Notes: a model not told the origin generated them from the sequence alone. A DNA stretch of 43,556 bases from Bacillota bacterium (GCA_029239605.1 JARBUO010000013.1:1-43556), one strand, 5' to 3'. Numbered from the stretch's first letter, positions 8,020 to 17,173 are shown. Translations and numbers: made by a program.

Positions 8020-9000
8020 ATGAATTCCGTTCATGACCAGTTGAAAGCTGTCCGCAAAAAAAACGGATCCATAAGCTATGCAAAATGGGGCTACATATTT
8101 CTGATTCCATTCTTTCTCGTCTATGTTGTGTTCTCGTTTGTGCCCCTGATTTCTGTTTTTTACAATAGTTTTTTCGAGAACTACATGTCGGGTCTGAAAC
8201 AGGTTGGCCCCAATTTTGTCGGGTTTGAAAATTATGACACACTTTTCGAAAACAATCTCGGCAAATACTTCTACAATACATTGCTGATCTGGGTACTCGG
8301 CTTTATTCCGCAGATTACCATCTCGCTGCTTCTTGCAAGTTGGTTCACAAACCTGCGTTTACGTCTGAGGGCAACGGGACTGTTTAAAACCATTATCTAT
8401 TTGCCTAATCTGATTATGGCATCCGCCTTTGCTTTGCTCTTTTTCGTACTGTTTTCTGACGCAGGGCCGATGAATGATGTTTTAATGCATTTGGGAATCA
8501 TCGATCAGCCATATCGCTTTTTATCTGAGGTTGCAGGTACGAGAGGTCTGGTCATTGCCATGAACTTTCTGTTATGGTTCGGCAACACCACAATCCTGCT
8601 CATGGCGGGAATTATGGGAATCGATAACTCACTGATTGAAGCGGCTGAAATCGACGGTGCCAAATCCTTTCAGATGTTCCGGTTGATTACGATGCCACTG
8701 TTAAAGCCGATTCTAATCTATGTGATGATCACTTCTATGATCGGAGGTCTCCAGCTCTTTGACGTTCCTCAAATTCTGACCAACGGCAGCGGTAATCCCG
8801 ACAGAACCAGCACCACGCTGATCATGCTGCTGAACAACCACCTGTATAGCAAGAATTATGGTTTGGGCGGAGCGCTGAGCGTCATTCTGCTCATTGTCAG
8901 TGCGGTCTTGAGTTTGCTTGTGTACGATTCCATGACAAGAGAACAAAGGATGGAGAAAAGGGAAAAGAAACGGCTTAAGGAGGGTGCGGAAAATGAATAA
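8020..9000 (+). CDS. Sugar ABC transporter permease (MalF/UgpA type)
   Basis: An inner-membrane permease of 326 residues with about six transmembrane segments. The first, around residues 24-46, follows a basic cytoplasmic N-terminus. The cytoplasmic EAA loop that contacts the ATPase reads EAAEIDGAKSFQMFRLITMP. Start: ATG at 8020 after GAGGTG. The C-terminus is strongly charged and its stop overlaps the next gene by eight bases. Its partner is the second permease. No ATPase gene is present here, so a shared MsmK/UgpC-type ATPase encoded elsewhere is expected, as in many Gram-positive sugar importers. Confidence 0.93.
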   Translation: MNSVHDQLKAVRKKNGSISYAKWGYIFLIPFFLVYVVFSFVPLISVFYNSFFENYMSGLKQVGPNFVGFENYDTLFENNLGKYFYNTLLIWVLGFIPQITISLLLASWFTNLRLRLRATGLFKTIIYLPNLIMASAFALLFFVLFSDAGPMNDVLMHLGIIDQPYRFLSEVAGTRGLVIAMNFLLWFGNTTILLMAGIMGIDNSLIEAAEIDGAKSFQMFRLITMPLLKPILIYVMITSMIGGLQLFDVPQILTNGSGNPDRTSTTLIMLLNNHLYSKNYGLGGALSVILLIVSAVLSLLVYDSMTREQRMEKREKKRLKEGAENE

Positions 9001-9856
9001 ACATCTTAGCAATACCGCGCGTTTGCAGCTGAAACTTTCAAGAGCTGTCTGCTATATCATTTTAACTTTGATTTCGGTGATGTGTCTCATCTCCTTCTAT
9101 GTACTCATTATTAATTCTACCAGGTCGCATCCTGATATCCTCAGAGGGTTTTCCTTTCTGCCCGGAAAGTCATTCTTCTATAATTTGAATAGCCTGCTGG
9201 CAAATGCAAATCTGCCTGTTGTACGAGCGATTTTTAACAGTTTATTTGTGTCGGGCTGCACCGCTTTGGTAACAACTTATTTCTCAGCGTTGACTGCTTT
9301 TGCCATTCACGCTTATGATTTCCGGTACAAACGGGCTGCCTTTGCCTTTATTATGATGATTATGATGGTTCCTTCGCAGGTGACGGCACTGGGCTTTGTG
9401 AGGCTCATGGGAACGTTCAATTTGATCGACACCTTTATTCCGCTGATTGTACCGGCGGCTGCTTCACCGATTGTATTCTTCTTTATGAAGCAGTACATGG
9501 AAGCGTCTTTGCCCATTGCTATTGTTGAAGCCGCCAGAATGGACGGTTCCAGCGAGTTCCGCACTTTCAACTTTATTGTGCTCCCTATTATGAAGCCGGC
9601 CATTGCGGTCCAGGCCATCTTCAGTTTTGTTACTGCATGGAACAACTACTTCGTACCATCACTGATCTTGAAATCAACCGAGAATAAGACCGTTCCGCTC
9701 CTGGTCGCCCAACTTCGGAATGCGGACTTCCTGAAGTTTGATATGGGGCAGGTCTATATGCTGATCACCATTGCCATTGTGCCCATTATCATTGTTTATT
9801 TGTTGCTTTCCAGATACATCATAAGAGGGATTGCTATCGGAAGCGTTAAAGAATAA
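8993..9856 (+). CDS. Sugar ABC transporter permease (MalG/UgpE type)
   Basis: The second permease subunit (287 residues), with about six membrane segments and the EAA loop EAARMDGSSEFRTFNFIVLP. The ATG at 8993 was preferred over a GTG at 8984, because AAGGAGGG (8977-8984) overlaps the GTG and is well spaced for the ATG. The gene overlaps the end of the preceding permease by eight bases, which indicates coupled translation and a heterodimeric channel. It is the last gene of the transporter operon; a strong terminator follows at 9927. Confidence 0.93.
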   Translation: MNKHLSNTARLQLKLSRAVCYIILTLISVMCLISFYVLIINSTRSHPDILRGFSFLPGKSFFYNLNSLLANANLPVVRAIFNSLFVSGCTALVTTYFSALTAFAIHAYDFRYKRAAFAFIMMIMMVPSQVTALGFVRLMGTFNLIDTFIPLIVPAAASPIVFFFMKQYMEASLPIAIVEAARMDGSSEFRTFNFIVLPIMKPAIAVQAIFSFVTAWNNYFVPSLILKSTENKTVPLLVAQLRNADFLKFDMGQVYMLITIAIVPIIIVYLLLSRYIIRGIAIGSVKE

Positions 9857-9926
9857 CCTTTTTCTCCTCATAATAAATTTGCGGTAAAATATGCAGCATA
9901 CGTTGCAGTAATAACAACTCCTCAAT

Positions 9927-9965
9927 AAAAAAGCGTCCTGATTTGAAACGTCAGGGCGCTTTTTT
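9927..9965 (+). terminator. Rho-independent terminator of the cellobiose transporter operon
   Basis: The 15-base arms 9927-9941 and 9951-9965 pair with one mismatch around a nine-base loop. The A-run at the base of the left arm mirrors the T-run at the end of the right arm. It ends the lacI/transporter transcript. Confidence 0.9.
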
Positions 9966-9984
9966 ACGGGATCAAAAATGGTGC

Positions 9985-10011
9985 TTGACAAAAGATCTAA
10001 ATCTGGATAAT
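9985..10011 (+). promoter_or_regulatory. Promoter of the second LacI gene
   Basis: A perfect -35 box TTGACA (9985-9990) is followed by GATAAT (10006-10011) with a 15-bp spacer. The spacing is short, so the exact -10 is uncertain; ATAATA at 10008 would give 17 bp. The operator candidate at 10021 begins close to the predicted transcription start. Confidence 0.55.
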
Positions 10012-10020
10012 ATAACCGTA

Positions 10021-10034
10021 TGAGAACGATTGCA
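10021..10034. promoter_or_regulatory. LacI-type operator candidate
   Basis: TGAGAACGATTGCA, a CG-centred site that shares its left half (TGAGAACG) with the site at 10119. It lies just after the -10 region, so a bound repressor would block initiation. Confidence 0.55.
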
Positions 10035-10118
10035 ATATTCAACTATGACTTGTAACGTTGTATCCTTCGTTTTCTAATATTGTCAAGGACTTAAACGTCT
10101 TTTCTTTTTATCATAAAA

Positions 10119-10132
10119 TGAGAACGTTTTCA
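10119..10132. promoter_or_regulatory. LacI-type operator or cre site
   Basis: TGAGAACGTTTTCA is a near-perfect palindrome 17 bases before the LacI start codon. It also fits the CcpA catabolite-response (cre) consensus TGWNANCGNTNWCA. It could therefore be an autoregulatory operator, a cre roadblock, or both. Confidence 0.6.
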
Positions 10133-10149
10133 CTGAAAGGTGGTATGAT

Positions 10150-11145
10150 ATGGCTGCAACAATTTTGGATGTGGCAAGTTTATGCGGATATTCTAAAGCG
10201 ACAGTATCCCGCGCCTTTGCAAGCCCGGATCAGGTCGCTGAGAAAACCCGGCAGAGGGTTTACGAAGCTGCACGTGCATTGAATTATACACCGGATGCCA
10301 TCGCACGGGCAATGGTGCGGGGGCGTACAGATAATATCGGATTTGTCATCTACGAAAAACAGTATCCGGTGGTACTGAATCCCTTTTACTCCCCGATTTT
10401 TGAAAGTGTACTGCAAACCTGCGCGCGCAAGGGCTACAGCCTTTTCATCTCATCCGATCGAGATTTGCGTCTGCCCAACGGTCAAACCTGTGTGAAAAAG
10501 CAAATGGATGGTATTATCCTTGCCGGTCAGTCCGACGCGCAGATGGTGATGGATCTAAGGCGGCAGAATATGCCGGTGGTAGTGCTCAACAATGCCCTTG
10601 ATGTGGATGATTTGACGTGTGTAACCACCGATCAATATGGAGGTGCACTTCTCGCTATGCGACATCTGACTGAGCGGGGTCATCGTAAAATCGGGCTTAT
10701 TGCAGGTGCTTTTTCACCCCATGTGTGCACTTCTCGTTACAACGGTTACTGTGATGCGCTGCGCGAGATTGGTCAGCCTTTGGATTTTCGTTTCGTACAG
10801 ACTGTAGAGCCCAACGCTGAACAGGCAATGCAATGTGCGACGATGATGCTGTCACTGCCCGACCGTCCCACCGCAATTTTTTGTACCAATGATACCATTG
10901 CGGTTGGAACCTTAAAAGCAGCACTGCGCGCAGGATTGCGGATTCCCCATGATCTTGCCATCGTGGGTTTTGATGACAGTGAAATCAGCCATTTGGTAGA
11001 ACCGGAATTGACTACGGTTCGCGTGGATAAGGCAGCAATGGGTTGTCTTGCAGCTGAGCAGCTCATTGCACAAATCGAAGGAGAGCAGTCCCAAAAACAA
11101 GTGATTCAGACGCCTGTGGAGCTGGTGATCAGGCAAACTACTTAG
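10150..11145 (+). CDS. LacI-family transcriptional regulator
   Basis: A LacI/GalR-family repressor of 331 residues. DNA-binding segment: ILDVASLCGYSKATVSRAF, then YTPDAIARAM and NIGFVI leading into the effector domain. The C-terminal GFDDSEISHLVEPELTTVRV is canonical. Start: ATG at 10150 after AAAGGTGG. It lies upstream of and in line with the metallo-hydrolase and TctCBA genes, with only 93 bp to the next gene. It is thus the likely local regulator of that set, and is probably autoregulated through the two CG-centred sites in its leader. The effector is unknown. Confidence 0.9.
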   Translation: MAATILDVASLCGYSKATVSRAFASPDQVAEKTRQRVYEAARALNYTPDAIARAMVRGRTDNIGFVIYEKQYPVVLNPFYSPIFESVLQTCARKGYSLFISSDRDLRLPNGQTCVKKQMDGIILAGQSDAQMVMDLRRQNMPVVVLNNALDVDDLTCVTTDQYGGALLAMRHLTERGHRKIGLIAGAFSPHVCTSRYNGYCDALREIGQPLDFRFVQTVEPNAEQAMQCATMMLSLPDRPTAIFCTNDTIAVGTLKAALRAGLRIPHDLAIVGFDDSEISHLVEPELTTVRVDKAAMGCLAAEQLIAQIEGEQSQKQVIQTPVELVIRQTT

Positions 11146-11238
11146 AGAAAACAGCAGAGCTGGCGGTATTGTAGAACACTGAGAAAAACCGTGTTTGGTT
11201 CTTGTTTTTTTAGAAAAATGAACTGGTGAGGTGATGGA

Positions 11239-12195
11239 TTGGAAGTAACATTTATCAATGTGGGCTATGGTGATGCGATCTTGGTCCAATCGGATGGATT
11301 TTCTCTGCTGCTGGACTGCGGCAGTGCAATGGCCGGAGAGTTTGAACATTTTCCGTTCCGCATCCCTGCGGCAGAATACATAAAACAAGCGGGTCTTTCC
11401 AAGATCGACCTATTGATTCTTTCTCATATTCATGAGGACCATGCCGGGGGCATGGAGGCAGTTTTAGATCAGTTTTCGGTAGGTGAAATACGCTTGCCAT
11501 ATGATCCTGCACTGTTTTTACAATCCCGGATGCCCTCTGCCAATGCAGCTGCACCGCCCAGTGTGCACCTGTTCGCAGCTGCACTCAATACCACAATGCG
11601 CATTCTTAAATCAGCCAAATATCAGGGAATCCCCGTGGAGGTAATGAACGCCGGTGAGCGGCTGTCTCTTCCTTCAGGCATTGTGCTCGATGTCCTGGCA
11701 CCTTCTAATGATGTGCGTAAGGGTTTCGAGAATCTGCTTATAGAGGCTTTTTCGGCATCGGATGCAACGGAAGTGCTCATTGCACTGGATCGTACTGCAA
11801 ATGACAGCAGCCTGCTCCTTAAGTTGAGCACAGAGAGCACCGGATTGCTGCTGGCAGCGGATCATTGTCCTGACAAGTGGGCTCCGGAAATTTTTTCGGC
11901 GCTCGAAAATGTAAACGTTCTCAAATTACCGCATCATGGACAGAAAGACAGTGTCTGTGAGGAAATCTATTGCAACATCCCACTTACGCATGTGATTACA
12001 ACTGCATCTTCTGATCGGCGTTATCACAGTGCCAACCCGGAAGTCTATAACACATTATTACGCTTGAATCCCAAGTTGAATTTACTTTTTACAGATGAAC
12101 GGGAATATCTCCCTTATTTCAAAAACCCGGACGGCGCACGCGCCATAAAGCTTGTGATTGATTCCCGTGGGGTTCACACGGAATTTATCAGATAA
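11239..12195 (+). CDS. Metallo-beta-lactamase-fold hydrolase, ComEC-like
   Basis: A soluble protein of 318 residues with the MBL fold as found in the C-terminal domain of ComEC and related phosphodiesterases. Metal ligands: HIHEDH (His63, His65, Asp67, His68), Asp208 in AADH and the PHHG motif at 231-234. The upstream NDSSLLLKL segment is also ComEC-like. No signal peptide or membrane segment is visible. Start: TTG at 11239, five bases after GAGGTG; no in-frame ATG is better placed. It lies between a LacI regulator and a TctCBA transporter, 30 bp before tctC. The substrate is unknown; a hydrolytic step on the imported compound is possible but unproven. Confidence 0.8.
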   Translation: MEVTFINVGYGDAILVQSDGFSLLLDCGSAMAGEFEHFPFRIPAAEYIKQAGLSKIDLLILSHIHEDHAGGMEAVLDQFSVGEIRLPYDPALFLQSRMPSANAAAPPSVHLFAAALNTTMRILKSAKYQGIPVEVMNAGERLSLPSGIVLDVLAPSNDVRKGFENLLIEAFSASDATEVLIALDRTANDSSLLLKLSTESTGLLLAADHCPDKWAPEIFSALENVNVLKLPHHGQKDSVCEEIYCNIPLTHVITTASSDRRYHSANPEVYNTLLRLNPKLNLLFTDEREYLPYFKNPDGARAIKLVIDSRGVHTEFIR

Positions 12196-12225
12196 ATTTG
12201 TTTGGATAAGAATGGAGGAATTACA

Positions 12226-13242
12226 ATGAAAAGCTCGATGAAACGATTATTCACCGTCCTTTTGGCATTAGCTCTGCTGATATCGGTGACTGCCTGCGGT
12301 GCGAAGCCTGCGGCAAATGAATCAACGGCGGGCGATAGTGAAAAACCTGCAGACGGCTTTCCTGAAAAGCAGGTTACCATCATTATGCCCTGGAGTCTTG
12401 GCGGAGGACCGGACACCATTGCACGCCAGATTGCTTCTTATGGTGAAAAATATCTTGGCGTTCCTGTGATTGTGGAAAACAAAACCGGCGGTGCAGGGAC
12501 AATCGCAATGGCAGCGGCACTTCAGGCTGCTGACGACGGCTATTCCATGATCGTGGCAAACGGTCCGTTGTTTTCACTGACCCCAAGCTTCCAGAATGTC
12601 AATTATTCAATCGATGACATTACGCCTCTCATCGGTATGCGTGAAGTTGAATTCGTTGTTCTGTCAAACCCAGGCAAGAGCGGCATCGGAACACTGGATC
12701 AGCTCAAGGAGTATGCTGCATCCGGAAAAACCATAAAGTATGCAACTACCGGCGGACCTGGAAATGACAGCTATACAATGATTTCTGTACTTTTCAAGAG
12801 GCTGGGGCTGCAAGCAGAGGCAGTTCCGTATGATGGAGGGCAGGATGCGATTAATGCACTGGCTGGCGGTCATGTAGACATCGCCATTGGATCACCTCCG
12901 GTATATCGTGACTATGTAAAGAGTGGTGAGCTTGCATGTCTTGGTACTTTTATTCCCGACGGCATAGAAGTTGATGGAATCGGCAGGATTCCTTCCTTTA
13001 AGGAACAGGGAATTGATGCGGAATTTATCGGTATGGACTATTTTGCAGTAAGATCCACGGTGGATGATGCAAAGAAAAAAGTTTTGACCGAGTTTATCCA
13101 GAAGGTTTATGCAGATCCAGAGTTTCAGAAGTTCATGGCTGAAATGGGTATGAAGGCATGGGATGGAACCGAAGATGAGATCCTGCAAAAGATTGATGCA
13201 CAAAGTACAGCCATGGAAGATTATATCACACTCCTTAAATAA
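12226..13242 (+). CDS. tctC: Tripartite tricarboxylate-type transporter binding protein (TctC/Bug family)
   Basis: A secreted lipoprotein of 338 residues, the extracytoplasmic receptor of a TTT transporter. Lipobox ISVTAC with Cys24. The mature region has the Bug-family pattern: VTIIMPWSLGGGPDTIAR near the start, VENKTGGAGTIAM, and later ALAGGHVDIAIGSP. Start: ATG at 12226 after GGAGG (12214-12218); a TTG 24 bases upstream lacks a site. The TctB and TctA genes follow, so the system is complete. Family members bind carboxylates such as citrate, but the ligand cannot be read here; a LacI regulator next door would be unusual for a simple organic-acid system. Confidence 0.9.
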   Translation: MKSSMKRLFTVLLALALLISVTACGAKPAANESTAGDSEKPADGFPEKQVTIIMPWSLGGGPDTIARQIASYGEKYLGVPVIVENKTGGAGTIAMAAALQAADDGYSMIVANGPLFSLTPSFQNVNYSIDDITPLIGMREVEFVVLSNPGKSGIGTLDQLKEYAASGKTIKYATTGGPGNDSYTMISVLFKRLGLQAEAVPYDGGQDAINALAGGHVDIAIGSPPVYRDYVKSGELACLGTFIPDGIEVDGIGRIPSFKEQGIDAEFIGMDYFAVRSTVDDAKKKVLTEFIQKVYADPEFQKFMAEMGMKAWDGTEDEILQKIDAQSTAMEDYITLLK

Positions 13243-13266
13243 CAAAATAAATAAGCATACTGTGTG

Positions 13267-13303
13267 GCAGCAGGGCCCGTTTTCCGATCGGGCTCCCTGC
13301 TGC
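13267..13303 (+). other. Intercistronic hairpin between tctC and tctB
   Basis: GCAGCAGGG with CCCTGCTGC forms a nine-bp stem, and an inner CCCG/CGGG stem continues it after a two-base bulge. No T-run follows. It is probably an mRNA-stabilising or attenuating structure that keeps the binding protein in excess over the membrane subunits. Confidence 0.65.
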
Positions 13304-13326
13304 TCCTGTGAAAACGAGGTGATAGA

Positions 13327-13791
13327 ATGAAGCTGAGATACAATTCGGAAATTATTTCAGGGTCTGTATTCCTGGTTGCAGCAGTGGTGCTGTGGCTGTT
13401 GATACCAAGTCAGATTAATACCCTGGAAACATCAGAAATCAATGCCCAAACGGTGCCCAGAATTGTAATCGGAGGAATGGGTATATTTTCTTTCTGTTTA
13501 CTCCTGCAGGGCCTCTTCACACTGCCAAAGCATGAAGTTGTTGTAACAAGAGCTGCGTTGACCTCTGACAAGTTTCGCAAGGAACTCAGAAGCATAGTTT
13601 ATGCCGTAATTTTTCTGGCTTATCTCGTGGCGATTACCTTTGCGGGATTTCTGATTTCCACGATACTGCTGACCGTTGCAATTTTAATTTTCTACGGTGC
13701 CCGGAGGTGGTATTACTATGCAATTCCACTGGCAATGGTAGGCATCGTATATATCATATTTAAAATGTTACTTAGAGTATCGTTGCCGTAA
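13327..13791 (+). CDS. tctB: TTT transporter small membrane subunit (TctB)
   Basis: A membrane protein of 154 residues with about four transmembrane segments, matching the small, poorly conserved TctB subunit in length and layout. The N-terminal SGSVFLVAAVVLWLLIPSQ segment is the first membrane span. Later spans lie around residues 95-125 and 133-150. Start: ATG at 13327 after GAGGTGATAG. tctA follows 17 bases downstream, and together they form the permease. The call rests largely on position between tctC and tctA plus the membrane pattern. Confidence 0.85.
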   Translation: MKLRYNSEIISGSVFLVAAVVLWLLIPSQINTLETSEINAQTVPRIVIGGMGIFSFCLLLQGLFTLPKHEVVVTRAALTSDKFRKELRSIVYAVIFLAYLVAITFAGFLISTILLTVAILIFYGARRWYYYAIPLAMVGIVYIIFKMLLRVSLP

Positions 13792-13808
13792 CAGGAAAGG
13801 GGAGAAAA

Positions 13809-15311
13809 ATGGACTTATTTTTTGCCGGTCTGGATACGCTTTTACAGTGGCAGAATTTTTTGATTATCCCAATCGGGCTGGCTCTTGGCATCGTCGTCGG
13901 CGCAATCCCGGGATTGACGTCAGACCTTGGTATCATTCTCTGCATTCCGCTTACGTATGGGATGGACCCGACAATGGCAATCCTGATGCTGCTGGCAATC
14001 TACTGCGGGGGTACATACGGCGGTTCGATCACAGCAATTCTGATCAATACGCCTGGAACTTCGGCCAATGCCGCGACCTTATTTGACGGATATCCAATGG
14101 CTAAAAAAGGGGAGGCGTACAAAGCCCTCTCCATGGCATTGTTTGCATCCACCGTCGGCGGTTTGATCAGTGCTGCTTCTTTATTGTTCCTGGCTCCGCA
14201 GATTGCGAAAATAACACTTCTTTTTGGTCCGGCTGAGTATCTTGCTCTTGCGGTTTTTGGACTTTCCGTCATAGCCAGCGTTTCAAACAAAAGCATATTC
14301 AAAGGTCTGATTGGTGCCTGTATCGGAATCTTTATTTCTACCATCGGAATGGACAATATCAGCGGAACAACACGATTTGTTTTCGGAAAGATCAATCTCA
14401 TGAGCGGTATTAATTTAATTATCGCACTGATCGGATTGTTTGCAATTTCAGAGATTATGATGAAATCTCAGTATAACCCTCGTACAGACAGAAAAATTGT
14501 CGATGCAGGCAGTATTACCAAAAGCAAAATCACCCGTGAGGAATATAAACGCTGCCGCAAGCCCATCGGCATCGGGTCTCTCACCGGTGTAATTATTGGT
14601 GCAACACCAGGCACAGGAGGCGGCCTCGCGGCTTTCATTGCATATAACCAGGTCAAAACGACTTCCAAACATCCGGAGACCTTCGGTGAAGGCGAAATCG
14701 AAGGAGTTGCTGCTTCCGAATCGGCAAATAACGGTGCCTGCGGCTCAACGCTGATTCCTATGCTGACACTTGGTGTTCCGGGAGACGGTGCAACGGCAAT
14801 CCTTATGGGAGCATTCATGATTCACGGCATGGTGCCTGGACCAATGTTGTTCCGGGATCAAGGCAATATTCTGTATGCTATCATGATAGGGCTTTTCGTT
14901 GTCAATGTTTTCATGTACCTCATCGGAAGTGTATTTACAAAATTTTATGCCCATATTACGAGGATTCCTTACGAGATCCTGGCTTGTATTGTACTGACCT
15001 TCTGCATCGCAGGAGCCTATTCCACCAGCAACAGTCTGTACGACGTATATATTATTATTGTGGTTGGAATTTTGGCATATTTCCTGCGGCGGATGGATTT
15101 CCAGCTGGTTCCCATTCTTTTGGGAATTGTGCTTGGACCTCTTGCTGAAATGAATTTCAGGCGTGCACTGATTCTATCTGATGGCAGCCTCAGTATTTTC
15201 ATCACTCGTCCCATCAGCCTCGGATTTTTGCTTGTTGCAGTGGGCTCGGTCCTGCTGTTTGCCTGGAGAAACCATCGGTCAAAAGCAAAGGCGCTGAGTG
15301 AGGCGCGATAA
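13809..15311 (+). CDS. tctA: TTT transporter large permease subunit (TctA)
   Basis: The large integral membrane subunit (500 residues) with about 11-12 spans. The hallmark N-terminal motifs are GAIPGLTSDLGI and YGGSITAILINTPGTSANAA, followed by DGYPMAKKGEA. The second half repeats the theme with GATPGTGGGLAAFIAYN and TLGVPGDGATAILMGA. Start: ATG at 13809 after GGGGAGAAAA. With TctB and TctC it forms a cation-coupled importer. The secreted-protein gene begins 19 bases after its stop and is probably in the same operon. Confidence 0.95.
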   Translation: MDLFFAGLDTLLQWQNFLIIPIGLALGIVVGAIPGLTSDLGIILCIPLTYGMDPTMAILMLLAIYCGGTYGGSITAILINTPGTSANAATLFDGYPMAKKGEAYKALSMALFASTVGGLISAASLLFLAPQIAKITLLFGPAEYLALAVFGLSVIASVSNKSIFKGLIGACIGIFISTIGMDNISGTTRFVFGKINLMSGINLIIALIGLFAISEIMMKSQYNPRTDRKIVDAGSITKSKITREEYKRCRKPIGIGSLTGVIIGATPGTGGGLAAFIAYNQVKTTSKHPETFGEGEIEGVAASESANNGACGSTLIPMLTLGVPGDGATAILMGAFMIHGMVPGPMLFRDQGNILYAIMIGLFVVNVFMYLIGSVFTKFYAHITRIPYEILACIVLTFCIAGAYSTSNSLYDVYIIIVVGILAYFLRRMDFQLVPILLGIVLGPLAEMNFRRALILSDGSLSIFITRPISLGFLLVAVGSVLLFAWRNHRSKAKALSEAR

Positions 15312-15330
15312 AATAAGGAGGAAGAACGCA

Positions 15331-16998
15331 ATGAAAAACCATCACAAACGTTTTTTTAGCATTTTGCTCTCAACAGGATTATTTTTAAGCATGGGAGGCA
15401 TGGCGATAGCGGCTGCGCCTGAAGCAGTTTCGCCGGAAAAGGCTGCACCCGAAGCGGTTTCACAGGAATCGGCTGCGCCCGAAGCGGTTTCACAGGAAGC
15501 AGAAGTAAGCGCGGCTATGACGTATCGTGATAATGCGGTAACAATGCAGGGATCAGGAGGAATTCAGATAACAAGCGGAACCTTTACCGTGAAAGAACTG
15601 AGTATTACTTCCGGTCAGGATCCCGACGGGAGAAACTATATCGGAAAGGTGCATTCCCTGTCCAGCGGAAAATTTACTTTTGAGGTTGGCCGAAGCGGAT
15701 CTGCCTCTGTTGCTTCCTGGCTCAATTCACGGCTTTCAGGATACAACGACAATAGCGTGAATGGGGACCGCACAACATTCGACCATACTGCAGGAGATCT
15801 CAATTTTGCATTTATCGGTGATCTTCGGCTGTCCCTTACTGCTCCGAACTTCCCCCAGGGGATTACGGTAACCTTCCCTGATGCCGCCTTTGCACAAGGT
15901 AAATCGGGACTGAGCAATAATTGGTGGTTTGGACAGAAGAAAGGTCAGCATACCCGTGACAGTGACGGTCCTGAACGTGTGCTCGTTTTTGGCAGCGATA
16001 CCAGCGGCAGAACGGTATATGCCTCGTTTATGCGGGGCGGAAATGACGTGAGTACAGTGTCACTGGAAGCGCTGTATGTTCCGGGCACTGCAAGAGATCG
16101 CGCGGTAGCAGTACCTGATGTCAGGAGTGCGTTCGGCGGACTGCCTGTCAATGGCAGCCTGACAAACCTTCAGGGCTTTACCGGTAATTACGACTCCATT
16201 TCCTGTCATGTTCAGGGGTATACGCAGTATGACAATGCGGCAGGAAATAGCTATGCGCTCCTGACACACAGTGTTACATCAGCCCCTTATGCACATATCG
16301 TTGCCGGTACGAAAAATGGCAGTGATAAATATGGCTTTAAGACTTATCTGAAAGATTGGAATCATCCGGGAGGAATTCAGGGAATCGGAGATTATCTGCT
16401 GGTGCCTACCGAACAGGAGACTCAGGCCCATATCTCGCTCTATGACCTCCGTTCGCTGCCGGTACAGGAATTGCGAAAGGTAGAATCCTTCGACCTTGCT
16501 GTAAACCATAAGGCTGGCGCCTTGGGAATTACCACCTATAAAGATACCGCCGGCACAGAATACTATCTGCTGATTGTCGCTCATCTGGATGAAAGTAACA
16601 GCGTTTATCATGTTTACCGTGCTCCTGCAGCCCGCGGAATTGAAAACGCATCCTTTGCCGAAGTGGGAAGCTTTGGTTTCCAAAAGGATTTCCAAGGCTT
16701 TGGGCTTGTTACGGAAGAAGATACAAATGATGTATATCTGATCGGACTATGGTCTCAAACGGAAGGTGCATCCTATGCAGATTATGCATATCTGTATCAG
16801 ATCAATACGCAAAACTGGACCATCGGGCCAGAGCTCGACCAAATTCATATGATCAGTAACGGCGGTGGAATTGGTACATTTGGTGTTCATTTCCGTTATG
16901 GAGCAGGGGTGTTTGTCACAGAAGACCAGCAGCTGATTCTTTCCGCGACAGAACGAAATCGCGGCAGCTCTCTGGCTGTAAATGATTGGATCAATTAA
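15331..16998 (+). CDS. Secreted protein of unknown function, repeat-containing N-terminus
   Basis: Not recognised. A 555-residue exported protein: basic start, hydrophobic core and an Ala-rich Sec cleavage region around residues 25-29. Next come three 10-residue repeats of the type AAPEAVSQES, an acidic/proline-rich spacer. Residues about 75-270 are rich in Gly, Ser and Thr (beta-rich, with SGGIQITSGTF and NWWFGQKK). The second half has repeated short beta-strand segments (GYTQYDNAAG, GIQGIGDYLLVPT, GFGLVTEEDTNDVYLIG) suggestive of a beta-propeller. Start: ATG at 15331 after AAGGAGGAAG. It is last in the tct operon, so it may supply or bind the transported substrate outside the cell (inference). 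No anchor motif is visible. Confidence 0.75.
   Translation: MKNHHKRFFSILLSTGLFLSMGGMAIAAAPEAVSPEKAAPEAVSQESAAPEAVSQEAEVSAAMTYRDNAVTMQGSGGIQITSGTFTVKELSITSGQDPDGRNYIGKVHSLSSGKFTFEVGRSGSASVASWLNSRLSGYNDNSVNGDRTTFDHTAGDLNFAFIGDLRLSLTAPNFPQGITVTFPDAAFAQGKSGLSNNWWFGQKKGQHTRDSDGPERVLVFGSDTSGRTVYASFMRGGNDVSTVSLEALYVPGTARDRAVAVPDVRSAFGGLPVNGSLTNLQGFTGNYDSISCHVQGYTQYDNAAGNSYALLTHSVTSAPYAHIVAGTKNGSDKYGFKTYLKDWNHPGGIQGIGDYLLVPTEQETQAHISLYDLRSLPVQELRKVESFDLAVNHKAGALGITTYKDTAGTEYYLLIVAHLDESNSVYHVYRAPAARGIENASFAEVGSFGFQKDFQGFGLVTEEDTNDVYLIGLWSQTEGASYADYAYLYQINTQNWTIGPELDQIHMISNGGGIGTFGVHFRYGAGVFVTEDQQLILSATERNRGSSLAVNDWIN
15412..15501 (+). repeat. Three tandem 30-bp repeats in the secreted-protein gene
   Basis: Units 15412-15441, 15442-15471 and 15472-15501 encode AAPEAVSPEK, AAPEAVSQES and AAPEAVSQEA. 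The second and third are nearly identical at DNA level, so copy number may vary by slippage. They encode the spacer right after the signal peptide. Confidence 0.9.
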
Positions 16999-17133
16999 AG
17001 CGAAATATCACTTATGGCAAGCCGCTGGAAAAAAACAGTAGCAATATCATTAAGAGAAAATGGACATTTCTCCTCAAAAAATTGTCCTCTTCATTTTGTT
17101 TTCTGCCTTGCAGATTACACTCCTCAATACAAG

Positions 17134-17173
17134 ACCGCCCTGCGTTTCGTCAGCTCGCAGGGCGGTTTTGTTC
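17134..17173 (+). terminator. Rho-independent terminator after the tct operon
   Basis: A perfect 11-bp GC-rich stem, ACCGCCCTGCG (17134-17144) with CGCAGGGCGGT (17156-17166), and an 11-base loop, followed by TTTGTTCTT. It separates the tct operon from the ROK/nagB unit. Confidence 0.9.
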
